NCBI GenBank assembly: GCA_034172985.1
Contig: JAXFDY010000199.1
Coordinates: 21,867-85,866 of the forward strand
Length of the DNA stretch: 64,000 nt
Reading direction: 5' to 3'
Source: CAG-303 sp034172985
GTDB lineage: Bacteria > Bacillota > Clostridia > Lachnospirales > Lachnospiraceae
The notes below the pieces were generated by a model. The model saw only the letters and a list, made by a program, of their open reading frames with translations. It ran no database searches and was not told the origin of the DNA. Position numbers and translations under genes: made by a program. Below are positions 16,840 through 25,055 of this stretch, in pieces; the stretch's first letter is position 1; the number at the start of each line of letters is the position of its first letter.

Positions 16840-18909
16840 ATGCAGATTATCGATGTAAAAGGAATTGGAGAAAAAACAGAAAAATTATTTCATAAGCTTG
16901 GAGTATATACGACTGAGGAATTGTTGGAGTTTTATCCAAGAAATTATGATATGTATGAAGCACCGACTACGATCCGGGACTTAGATAATCAAAGTGTCGC
17001 AGCATTCAGATGTATGGTTATCTCATCACCGGTGGTTCGTCAGGTGCGTAAACTTTCCATTCTGATTTTAAATGTCACGGACGAAAACGGGGAGAATATC
17101 ACTGTAAAATGGTATAACATGCCGTTTTTAAAAGGAAAATTCAGAATAGGAATGCATTTTGTTTTCCGGGGAAGAATTACAAAGAATAATTTCCGGGGGA
17201 GAGATAAAAATCAGGGGGAAATTGTTCTGGAACAGCCGGAGATTTTCTCGCCGGATGAGTATCAAAAAAAACAGGGATATTTGTCGCCGATTTATCGTCT
17301 CACAGAAGGTTTATCGAATAAAACTGTGACAAAATCTGTTCGCCAGGTGCTGGAACATGATTTTTCTGCATACGAATTTTTACCTGCAGAGATAAAGGAA
17401 CAATACCATCTGATGTCATATAGGGATGCAGTAGAAAAGATACATTTTCCTGCTGATTATGAAGAAATGGAAAGTGCAAGGAAACGGCTTGCTTTTCAGG
17501 AATTCTTTCTGTTTATCATGGCTTTGCGCCGATTTAAAGAGGAAAGTGAAGTGATTACAAATCAGTATCCAATCGATCCTTCGCCTCAGACTGATCTGTT
17601 TTTAAAACAGTTACCTTTTGAATTAACTGGAGCCCAAAAGAAAGTTGTAGATGAAATGCGTAAAGATTTTCGTGGAAAAAAAGCAATGAATCGTCTGGTG
17701 CAGGGAGATGTAGGTTCCGGAAAAACAATTATAGCCATTATCGGTTTGCTCGATACTGCATTTGCAGGATATCAGGGAGTATTAATGGCACCTACAGAGG
17801 TGCTGGCTGTACAGCATTATGAAGGAATCTGCCAGCTTTTTGAAGAAAATCATATCGACATACGGGTAGAACTGCTTACAGGTTCTATGAGTGCCAAAGA
17901 AAAGAGAAAGGCATATGAAAGAATTGAACTGGGTTTGTCGAAAATAGTGATTGGAACCCATGCGATTATTCAGGATTCCGTGATATATCAAAAACTTGCG
18001 TTTGTGATTACAGACGAACAGCATAGATTTGGGGTGAAGCAGCGGGAAAAACTTGCCGAAAAAGGATTTCATCCTCATATTATGGTAATGAGTGCAACAC
18101 CGATTCCGAGAACATTAGCAATAATTCTTTACGGAGATCTTGATGTATCTGTGATTGATGAATTGCCAAAAGGGCGCCTTCCAATTAAAAACTGTGTGGT
18201 TGGAAAGGAATTTCGTCCTAATGCCTATAAGTTTATGGCAGGCGAAATAAAAAAGGGACATCAATGTTATGTCATATGTCCAATGATTGAAGAAAATGAA
18301 AATCTGGAAGCAGTAGATGTGGTAAGTTATACAGATATTTTAAGAGAAAATCTTCCTGAGGATGTTTCGGTGGAATATTTGCATGGCAAGATGCGGCCTG
18401 CGATAAAAAATGATTTGATGGAACGATTTGCATTAAATGAAATACAAGTACTTGTATCTACCACTGTTATTGAAGTCGGAGTAAATGTTCCGAATGCCAC
18501 TGTCATGATGGTAGAAAATGCAGAGCGTTTTGGACTTGCCTCACTTCATCAGCTTCGGGGACGTGTGGGAAGAGGTGAGGCACAGTCTTACTGTATTTTT
18601 GTAAGTGGCTCAGATAAGCCGGAAACCAGAGAACGTCTTGATATTCTAAATCGTTCAAATGATGGGTTTGAAATCGCCAATTGGGATTTGAAGCTGCGAG
18701 GGCCGGGAGATTTCTTCGGAATTCGTCAAAGTGGTGATATGGATTTTAAAATCGGTGATATCTATTCGGATGCTGAAACGCTGCAATGTGCCTCAGAGGC
18801 AGTTCGGTATGTGGAAGAACATCAATACGAACTGGGAGCAGGTGAAATGCAGATGTTAGAGAACAAATTGGAGAAATATATGACAAATGCATTTAAATTA
18901 AATTTATAA
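16840..18909 (+). CDS. recG: ATP-dependent DNA helicase RecG
   Basis: This is a 689-residue superfamily 2 helicase of normal RecG length. The N-terminal wedge/OB region (about 1-235) binds branched DNA. The motor has Walker A G-D-V-G-S-G-K-T (about 289-296), a D-E-Q-H box (about 392-395), the M-S-A-T-P-I-P-R-T motif III and a Q-L-R-G-R-V-G-R-G motif VI. It remodels stalled forks and Holliday junctions. It starts at ATG behind TTAGGAGCAG. The order asp23-fakA-recG is common in Firmicutes. Confidence 0.96.
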   Translation: MQIIDVKGIGEKTEKLFHKLGVYTTEELLEFYPRNYDMYEAPTTIRDLDNQSVAAFRCMVISSPVVRQVRKLSILILNVTDENGENITVKWYNMPFLKGKFRIGMHFVFRGRITKNNFRGRDKNQGEIVLEQPEIFSPDEYQKKQGYLSPIYRLTEGLSNKTVTKSVRQVLEHDFSAYEFLPAEIKEQYHLMSYRDAVEKIHFPADYEEMESARKRLAFQEFFLFIMALRRFKEESEVITNQYPIDPSPQTDLFLKQLPFELTGAQKKVVDEMRKDFRGKKAMNRLVQGDVGSGKTIIAIIGLLDTAFAGYQGVLMAPTEVLAVQHYEGICQLFEENHIDIRVELLTGSMSAKEKRKAYERIELGLSKIVIGTHAIIQDSVIYQKLAFVITDEQHRFGVKQREKLAEKGFHPHIMVMSATPIPRTLAIILYGDLDVSVIDELPKGRLPIKNCVVGKEFRPNAYKFMAGEIKKGHQCYVICPMIEENENLEAVDVVSYTDILRENLPEDVSVEYLHGKMRPAIKNDLMERFALNEIQVLVSTTVIEVGVNVPNATVMMVENAERFGLASLHQLRGRVGRGEAQSYCIFVSGSDKPETRERLDILNRSNDGFEIANWDLKLRGPGDFFGIRQSGDMDFKIGDIYSDAETLQCASEAVRYVEEHQYELGAGEMQMLENKLEKYMTNAFKLNL

Positions 18910-18929
18910 GATTGATTGGGAGAAGAAAA

Positions 18930-19856
18930 ATGAAACTTTATTTTGCACCTTTGGAGGGAATCACCGGATATGTATTCCGTCAGGCTCATTGGAAATATTA
19001 TGGAGGGCCGGATAAATATTTTGCACCATTTGTATCGCCAAATGGAAATAAATGCTTCACAAACAGGGAACGAAATGATATTTTGCCGGAACATAATGCA
19101 GGAATGCCGGTAGTACCGCAAATTCTTACAAATTCTGCAGATGCATTTATAAATACTGCAAATCAGTTAGAAGAATATGGATATCATGAGGTAAATCTAA
19201 ATCTTGGATGTCCTTCTGGTACCGTTGTAACAAAATATAAGGGAGCCGGATTCCTTGCAAAACCGGAGGAACTGGATCAATTTTTATACCGCATATTTGA
19301 ATCATGTCATATAAAAATTTCTGTTAAAACAAGAATTGGTAAAGATTCTCCCGAAGAATTTCCAAAGTTGATGGATATTTTCAACCGTTATCCACTGGAA
19401 GAAATCATCATTCATCCCCGTTGCCAGATAGATATGTACCGGGGTAACCCGGATATGGATGTATGGAAATATGGAAAAGAACATAGTAAAAATCCGGTCT
19501 GTTATAATGGCGATATTCGCAGCAGAAAAGATTATGAAACACTGGTTACAGAAAATGAGGATCTGTATGGTGTAATGCTTGGCAGAGGGCTGATTACTCA
19601 TCCGGATCTGGCCTTGGTAATAAAAGGAGAAAACATTTCCAAAGAACGCTTCTGTACCTTTCACAACGAAATACTTCAGGGATATAGGAATATTATGTCG
19701 GGGGACAGAAATACCTTATTTAAAATGAAAGAACTTTGGTTTTACTGGATACAGAATTTCCCTGAAAGTGAAAAGATTTATAAAAAAATCAAAAAAGCTA
19801 CTAATGTAAAAGAGTACGAAATAGCCGTAAACGAATTATTTAGACAATATTTATAA
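18930..19856 (+). CDS. tRNA-dihydrouridine synthase family protein
   Basis: This is a 308-residue FMN TIM barrel of the Dus family. It shows A-P-L-E-G-I-T at the first strand, the catalytic Cys in N-L-G-C-P-S-G-T near residue 95, I-S-V-K-T-R-I-G near 130, H-P-R near 165 and N-G-D-I near 196. It reduces uridine in the tRNA D-loop. Subfamily is not clear. I chose ATG 18930 because GGGAGAAG precedes it; an upstream ATG at 18912 lacks a binding site. Its 3' end overlaps the converging response-regulator gene by 6 bp. Confidence 0.88.
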   Translation: MKLYFAPLEGITGYVFRQAHWKYYGGPDKYFAPFVSPNGNKCFTNRERNDILPEHNAGMPVVPQILTNSADAFINTANQLEEYGYHEVNLNLGCPSGTVVTKYKGAGFLAKPEELDQFLYRIFESCHIKISVKTRIGKDSPEEFPKLMDIFNRYPLEEIIIHPRCQIDMYRGNPDMDVWKYGKEHSKNPVCYNGDIRSRKDYETLVTENEDLYGVMLGRGLITHPDLALVIKGENISKERFCTFHNEILQGYRNIMSGDRNTLFKMKELWFYWIQNFPESEKIYKKIKKATNVKEYEIAVNELFRQYL

Positions 19857-20468
19857 GTGCTTATAATAATAGACAGCTAATTGAGTTCTGTCCCGCAAAT
19901 TCAGTTTGTCAAGGATAGAACTCAGATAATTCCTTACAGTTCCTTCCCCGAGAAAAAGCTCGGAAGCAATCTCTTTGTTACTCAAACCATCTGCCACAAG
20001 ACGAATGATTTCAATTTCTTTATCACTAATATTCATTTCTTTATAATGAGCAGCTTCTTTTTTTGATATCACCGGAAGTTTCGATACGATCTCACTGCCG
20101 AACACAGACTGACCGGAGGCAACTGCATGCAAGGCAGGAATAATTCCTTCAAAATCCTGTTTTAATATATATCCTTTTGCTCCCACTTCTAATGCATGGA
20201 TAATGTATGCATCATCCTGAAAAGTAGTGAGAAATAAAATTTTTGCATCTGAATGTTTTCTTCGGATGTGTTCTGCTGCAGTCAATCCATCCATTGGTTT
20301 CATCTGGATATCCATCAGCAAAATATCTGGCATATACCGTTCATATAGAGAGATTGCCTCCTCACCATTGCTGCCAAGTGCAGGAACAGATATTTTTCTG
20401 CTGGCTTCCAATATGGTTTTTAATGATAATGCGATAATTCCATCGTCATCTACTACAATTACATTCAT
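19851..20468 (-). CDS. NarL/FixJ (LuxR)-family response regulator
   Basis: This 205-residue regulator has a receiver domain (about 1-120; acidic pocket D-D-D, phospho-acceptor D53 in L-L-M-D-I-Q, Lys near 102 in G-Y-I-L-K). The C-terminal LuxR-type helix-turn-helix (about 140-200) includes L-S-N-K-E-I-A-S-E-L-F and T-V-R-N-Y-L-S. Its start overlaps the end of the sensor-kinase gene by 4 bp, so translation is coupled. The divergent ABC exporter is the likely target; this is inferred from gene order. Confidence 0.92.
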   Translation of the reverse strand: MNVIVVDDDGIIALSLKTILEASRKISVPALGSNGEEAISLYERYMPDILLMDIQMKPMDGLTAAEHIRRKHSDAKILFLTTFQDDAYIIHALEVGAKGYILKQDFEGIIPALHAVASGQSVFGSEIVSKLPVISKKEAAHYKEMNISDKEIEIIRLVADGLSNKEIASELFLGEGTVRNYLSSILDKLNLRDRTQLAVYYYKHL

Positions 20469-21565
20469 AACTTTTCCCCTTTATTTTTTGGAACTGAAAT
20501 AAAAATCCGAAACCCTTTCTGGGAAGAAAAATAAATCAGACCATTTTGTTCCTGTATTCTGTTTTCCATGTTCTTCAAACCGATTCCGGAAGATAATTCC
20601 TGATTCTGATGAACAGATGTACCATTATCTTCGATGATTAATTGATAATAATTCGATAAATCCGATGCAGTAATAATGACCTCGGTGGCATCGGAATGTT
20701 TCTGTATATTTGTAAATGCTTCTTTTAATATGGCAAGAAAGCAATAAGCTATATCTTGAGGAAGTTCGTCTTCTATATCGTTATGGACAATCACTTGATA
20801 ATCTGTCATTTCATCTGTGAGATGCTGTAATGATGTGGAAAAATCAATACTGTTTTTATGCAAATCATGAACACTTGTCCTGATATTATTCATGGCTTCG
20901 TCGAGACTTTCTTTCAAAGGGCGAAGCTGCATCTCAAATTCTGTTTCTTTATGTATCGCCATCAGAGCTCCTAACTGAAGGATGGAACGGGAGAGCGTAT
21001 GTCCAACATTATCATGGATTTCTCTTGCAATACGGTTTCTTTCATATAAAGCGGCCATTCTAAGCTCATTGTCCTGACGTTCCCTTAAAGTTTCATATTT
21101 GTTTTTCATTAATTCCTGCTTTTCTACATTATCATCTCTGGTATGGATTAATGTAATCTCTAACAGCTCCTGCCTGTAAAGAGACGAAGCAACAAAACAG
21201 GAGAGTATACATAAAACAGGATAATATAAAACTGTAACAAATGAAAAAGGAAGATTTTGGTATATAAAAGATGAAAAAATAATAACGCACTCAAAAAAAC
21301 AGCTCTTTGAAAAGAGCATTCTCCGAAAAAGAATCTGATAAGCTGCAACAGGCATGTAAACTCCAATGCCAGGGAGAAAAAACGACAATACCATAAGAAT
21401 CGATACAGATACAAGATTAAAATATCGATAATTGATAAAAATCCCCAAACTGCTATAGATAAAACCAAATAGAACGTATGCGGTAGGATTTTCGAATTCC
21501 GGAAAAAATATCAGAATAAAGGAAGAGAGCATCCATAGCAAAAAACGTGCCAAAATATCATTCAT
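20465..21565 (-). CDS. Sensor histidine kinase, HisKA_3 type
   Basis: The protein has about 366 residues. The N-terminal 130 residues are hydrophobic with about four or five membrane helices and almost no extracellular loop, so it probably senses the membrane itself (as DesK or LiaS types do). A coiled linker leads to the phospho-acceptor H184 in R-E-I-H-D-N-V-G-H-T-L. The ATPase domain ends with I-E-D-N-G and S-G-I-G-L-K-N-M-E-N-R. I chose the ATG 9 bp after GGGAG; an ATG 6 bp further upstream is possible. It pairs with the overlapping response regulator. Confidence 0.9.
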   Translation of the reverse strand: MNDILARFLLWMLSSFILIFFPEFENPTAYVLFGFIYSSLGIFINYRYFNLVSVSILMVLSFFLPGIGVYMPVAAYQILFRRMLFSKSCFFECVIIFSSFIYQNLPFSFVTVLYYPVLCILSCFVASSLYRQELLEITLIHTRDDNVEKQELMKNKYETLRERQDNELRMAALYERNRIAREIHDNVGHTLSRSILQLGALMAIHKETEFEMQLRPLKESLDEAMNNIRTSVHDLHKNSIDFSTSLQHLTDEMTDYQVIVHNDIEDELPQDIAYCFLAILKEAFTNIQKHSDATEVIITASDLSNYYQLIIEDNGTSVHQNQELSSGIGLKNMENRIQEQNGLIYFSSQKGFRIFISVPKNKGEKL

Positions 21566-21602
21566 ATCCATTATCTCCCAATACAATCATTTTATATTGC
21601 AT

Positions 21603-21631
21603 AGTATATCATCTGATATCCTAATTTTCAA
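21603..21631 (-). promoter_or_regulatory. Promoter for the two-component system
   Basis: On the minus strand TTGAAA (21626-21631) and TATACT (21603-21608) are 17 bp apart, about 38 bp upstream of the kinase start. Confidence 0.65.
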
Positions 21632-21658
21632 TTTTAGAATTTGTAAAAATGCAAAAAA

Positions 21659-21722
21659 TGACATTTGTCACATGATAAAATGACATCTTTCACTACAGAA
21701 CAGAAAACAGATTCATTATAAT
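21659..21722 (+). promoter_or_regulatory. Candidate operator and promoter for the ABC-2 exporter
   Basis: TGACA-TT-TGTCA at 21659-21670 is an inverted repeat, followed by a third TGACA half-site at 21681-21685. A TATAAT lies at 21717-21722 with no good -35 box. Half-sites upstream of a promoter with a weak -35 suggest activation by a response regulator, most simply the one encoded divergently. Confidence 0.5.
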
Positions 21723-21752
21723 ACTTTTTAAGAAAGACAAGGAGGAAAAAAT

Positions 21753-22694
21753 ATGGAACAATCAATTGTGAAAGTAGAAAATTTAGTAAAACGTTATCGT
21801 GAACTGATTGCGTTAGATCATTTTAATCTGGATATAAAAGAAGGGGAAATCTTTGGACTTTTAGGTCCGAACGGTTCCGGAAAAACAACAACGATTAATT
21901 GTATTTTGTCTCTGCTTCAATATGATAAGGGAAATATACAAGTGTTTGGAAAAGAAATGCATCCGGATAGTTATGATTTAAAACGTCAGATCGGAGTTGT
22001 AATGCAAAATGTAGCTGTTTTTGACGAATTAACCGTATATGAAAATATTGATTATTTTTGTGGATTATATATTTCGGATAAGGCAGAAAGAAAACGCTTA
22101 GTGGAGGAAACTATTGAGTTTGTTGATTTAAAGGATTTTCAGAAATTTTATCCTAAAAAACTTTCCGGAGGACTGCTTCGAAGACTTAATATTGCCTGTG
22201 GAATTGCTCATAAGCCGAAGTTAATTATTATGGATGAGCCGACAGTAGCAGTGGATCCTCAAAGCCGAAACAGAATTCTGGAAGGAATCCGGGAACTCAA
22301 TAGAAATGGTGCAACAATCATCTATACTTCTCATTATATGGAGGAGGTAGAACAGCTCTGTACCAGAATTGCAATTATGGATAAAGGCAAAAATCTGGCC
22401 ATTGGAACGAAAGAAGAATTGAAAAAAATGATTAAGAAAAATGAAATCATCAATATCGATGTTTATCATCTCCCAGATGAAATAATTGATAAAATCAAAG
22501 AGATGGAGAGGGTATGTGATGTAATCTACAGAGATGGCAGTCTGAAAGTTTCCTATTCCAGTGGTAATCACAATTTGATAAATCTGCTGGATTTTATGAA
22601 GAAAGAAAATATTACTTTCGGAAAAGTATATACCGAGCTGCCTACTTTAAATGATGTGTTTCTTGAAATTACCGGAAAAGAATTGCGTGATTAG
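21753..22694 (+). CDS. ABC-2 exporter ATP-binding protein
   Basis: This is a 313-residue ATPase of the CcmA/NatA type. It has Walker A G-P-N-G-S-G-K-T-T (38-46), a Q-loop V-M-Q-N, signature L-S-G-G-L-L-R-R (slightly variant), Walker B L-I-I-M-D-E-P-T and an H-loop Y-T-S-H-Y-M. A C-terminal extension of about 90 residues is typical of drug or lipid exporters. It starts behind AAGGAGGAAAAAAT and is the first of three genes with the two following permeases. The divergent two-component system suggests induction by envelope stress or an antimicrobial; the substrate is unknown. Confidence 0.92.
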   Translation: MEQSIVKVENLVKRYRELIALDHFNLDIKEGEIFGLLGPNGSGKTTTINCILSLLQYDKGNIQVFGKEMHPDSYDLKRQIGVVMQNVAVFDELTVYENIDYFCGLYISDKAERKRLVEETIEFVDLKDFQKFYPKKLSGGLLRRLNIACGIAHKPKLIIMDEPTVAVDPQSRNRILEGIRELNRNGATIIYTSHYMEEVEQLCTRIAIMDKGKNLAIGTKEELKKMIKKNEIINIDVYHLPDEIIDKIKEMERVCDVIYRDGSLKVSYSSGNHNLINLLDFMKKENITFGKVYTELPTLNDVFLEITGKELRD

Positions 22695-22708
22695 AGAGGA
22701 GAAAGCTT

Positions 22709-23827
22709 ATGTTACATATGATTTATTATCGTATTTTAAGTATTATCAAAGAAAAAAACGATATTTTCTGGGTGCTATTTTTTCCGATTATTTTAGGCAC
22801 CTGTTTTAATGCAGCTTTTTCAAAGATATATGATATGGATATCCAATTCGAAAAAGTACCTGTGGCAGCTGTTGTTTCGGACGAGAGTACATTGAAATAT
22901 ACTTTAGATGCATTAGAGGATGAAGAATTACTGAATGTAGTTTATGCAAATGAAGAAAAAGCAAAAAAATTACTGGAAAAGAATGAAGTAGAAGGAATCA
23001 TAACAGAAGACGAAAAAATTCATCTGACAGTTTCAGAAAATGGTATGAATGCTACCTTCTTACAGGCTATTTTGGATGAATATGTTCAGACAATGGATAT
23101 TATTGGACATATTGATACCAAAGATCCGGCAGCTATCTTAAAAGTTGTTTCTGCTGTTCAATCCGAAACATCCTATATTATCTCGAAAAACATTAGTGAC
23201 GGAGAACTGAATCCCTATATGGAATACTTTTATGCCTTAATAGCTATGGCTTGTTTATATGCATGTTTTCTTGGAATGAGCTGCTCCAGACAGATGAAAG
23301 CAGATTTATCTCCCTTGGGAATGAGAAAATGTCTTGCTCCTGTGAACCGGATGAAACTGATTATCTGCGATGTGATTGGCAGTTATATGATTCAGTGTAT
23401 TGCAAATCTGTTTCTTATCTTTTATCTGCAGTTTATATTGCAAATCGATTTTGGGAATAATCTTCCTTTTGTATTACTTACTGCTTTTGCCGGCTCTCTG
23501 ATAGGTCTGTCTCTTGGAACTTTTATAGGCTCTATCCCTCGTATCTCAGAGGGAGCGAAAACCGGGATTTGTCTGACTGTCTCTATGGTCTGCTGTTTTT
23601 TCAGCGGATTGATGATTGGAGATATTCGTTGGAAAATAGAAGATACATGTCCTATATTAAACCGTATCAATCCAGCAGCCGTGATTTCAGATGCATTGTA
23701 TTCGTTGAACATTTATGATACTTTTGAGCGATACGGAAGAAATCTGCTCCTGCTTGTCATTATGTCATGTATTTTGTGCATTGGAAGTTTCTTGATGATA
23801 AGGAGGGAAACATATGAACAACTATAA
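22709..23827 (+). CDS. ABC-2 type permease, first subunit
   Basis: This 372-residue ABC-2 membrane protein has an N-terminal helix (about 18-35), an extracytoplasmic domain of about 150 residues (A-A-V-V-S-D-E-S-T near its start) and five C-terminal membrane helices from about residue 175. It starts 14 bp after the ATPase gene behind AGAGGAGAAAG and overlaps the next permease gene by 14 bp, consistent with a heterodimeric exporter. Confidence 0.88.
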   Translation: MLHMIYYRILSIIKEKNDIFWVLFFPIILGTCFNAAFSKIYDMDIQFEKVPVAAVVSDESTLKYTLDALEDEELLNVVYANEEKAKKLLEKNEVEGIITEDEKIHLTVSENGMNATFLQAILDEYVQTMDIIGHIDTKDPAAILKVVSAVQSETSYIISKNISDGELNPYMEYFYALIAMACLYACFLGMSCSRQMKADLSPLGMRKCLAPVNRMKLIICDVIGSYMIQCIANLFLIFYLQFILQIDFGNNLPFVLLTAFAGSLIGLSLGTFIGSIPRISEGAKTGICLTVSMVCCFFSGLMIGDIRWKIEDTCPILNRINPAAVISDALYSLNIYDTFERYGRNLLLLVIMSCILCIGSFLMIRRETYEQL

Positions 23828-24968
23828 AACCTACTTTAAAATTGCCCTGAAATATCTGGGAATGTCTGTCATGTACATGTTTATTTTCTGGGGAATAGCC
23901 ATGCTGTTGGCGGTAAACGGAAAAAGCAATACGGCAGAAGCATATAAAAGCGAAAAAGTAGATATTGCTGTATTTGATAGAGATCAGTCAGAATTTAGTA
24001 AAGCACTTTATCAGTATCTGGATGAAACACAAAATATCATAAAATTAGAAGACGATAAAGAAATCTGGAAAGATGATATGTATACCCACAAGGTTGAATG
24101 CATTTTAATCATACCAGAAGATTTTGAAGAAAAAATATTGGAGGGGGATACAGAAGAGGGATTGATATCTTATGAAACACCGGGCAGCAAATACTCCATG
24201 TTTGTAGAAATGAAAATCAATGGATTTCTCCGGACATTTCAAACATATCTGAATCTTGGAAAGGATATTTCTGAGGCTTATCAGCTTACCTCTGATACAT
24301 TAAATGAAAAAGTTGAAGTTTCTCTGAAAGATCAGTCTGAGGGAACGGGCGAAACGCTTCCTGCTTCCTGCTATTTTTTTCAATATATTGCATATATTAT
24401 GCCGTGTATGACACTTTTGGGTATAGCTCCATGTATAAAAGCATTTCGTCGGAAAGAGATTGTCAAGAGAACCTTTTGCAGCAGTACATCCTATTTGAAA
24501 CAAAATATAGAACTGACACTGGCGGCTCTTCTTCATAGCATGATATTTATGGCGGTTCTTTTAGTGGTTGGACTCTTTATGTCTGAAAAATTATCTATGC
24601 CACAAATACTGCTTTATGCAGGAAATCTGATTGTTCACACAGCCGCATGCCTTTGTTTGGCCTTTGCAGTATCGAATTTTGTTTTCAGTGAAAATCTGAT
24701 TAATATGATTGCAAATGTATTTGGATTAGCATCTTCTTTTCTCTGCGGTGTATTTGTGCCAAGAGAATATCTTCCTGAAATGGTAGATATGATTGGCCAT
24801 GGATTTCCCGCTTACTGGTATATTAATTTGAATCAGATTATTTATACGTGGAAGGGGAGTAAAGAACAGATTTCGATTGCACTCTGTGCACTTGGAATGC
24901 AGATTTTATTTGGAGTTGCATACCTATGCCTTGGATTTGCATTTGGAAAAATTAAGAAAAAATCATAA
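23814..24968 (+). CDS. ABC-2 type permease, second subunit
   Basis: This 384-residue ABC-2 membrane protein has the same layout as the preceding permease: one N-terminal helix (about 15-33), an extracytoplasmic domain (V-D-I-A-V-F-D-R-D-Q near residue 50), then a block of about five C-terminal helices. A G-V-F-V-P-R-E-Y-L-P segment near residue 310 is typical of the last loop of YhgE/YhaP-type permeases. The start overlaps the upstream gene behind AAGGAGGGAAAC. It likely pairs with that permease on one ATPase dimer. Confidence 0.88.
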   Translation: MNNYKTYFKIALKYLGMSVMYMFIFWGIAMLLAVNGKSNTAEAYKSEKVDIAVFDRDQSEFSKALYQYLDETQNIIKLEDDKEIWKDDMYTHKVECILIIPEDFEEKILEGDTEEGLISYETPGSKYSMFVEMKINGFLRTFQTYLNLGKDISEAYQLTSDTLNEKVEVSLKDQSEGTGETLPASCYFFQYIAYIMPCMTLLGIAPCIKAFRRKEIVKRTFCSSTSYLKQNIELTLAALLHSMIFMAVLLVVGLFMSEKLSMPQILLYAGNLIVHTAACLCLAFAVSNFVFSENLINMIANVFGLASSFLCGVFVPREYLPEMVDMIGHGFPAYWYINLNQIIYTWKGSKEQISIALCALGMQILFGVAYLCLGFAFGKIKKKS

Positions 24969-24975
24969 ATATACC

Positions 24976-25036
24976 TTGACATGGTAATTTATTTATGATA
25001 GTCTACTAACTGTACTAGTAAGAATAGTACAGATAG
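24976..25036 (+). promoter_or_regulatory. Promoter and palindromic operator for the FtsX-type ABC exporter
   Basis: A perfect TTGACA (24976-24981) is followed 17 bp later by a poor -10, TAGTCT (24999-25004). Just downstream is an inverted repeat CTGTACTA-7-TAGTACAG (25010-25032). Allowing one mismatch it extends to CTA...TAG at 25006-25036. Its position at the expected transcription start suggests a repressor-binding site. It is followed by TTTTTTG, so a weak attenuator hairpin is an alternative. Confidence 0.6.
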
Positions 25037-25055
25037 TTTTTTGAAGGGAGTTATT

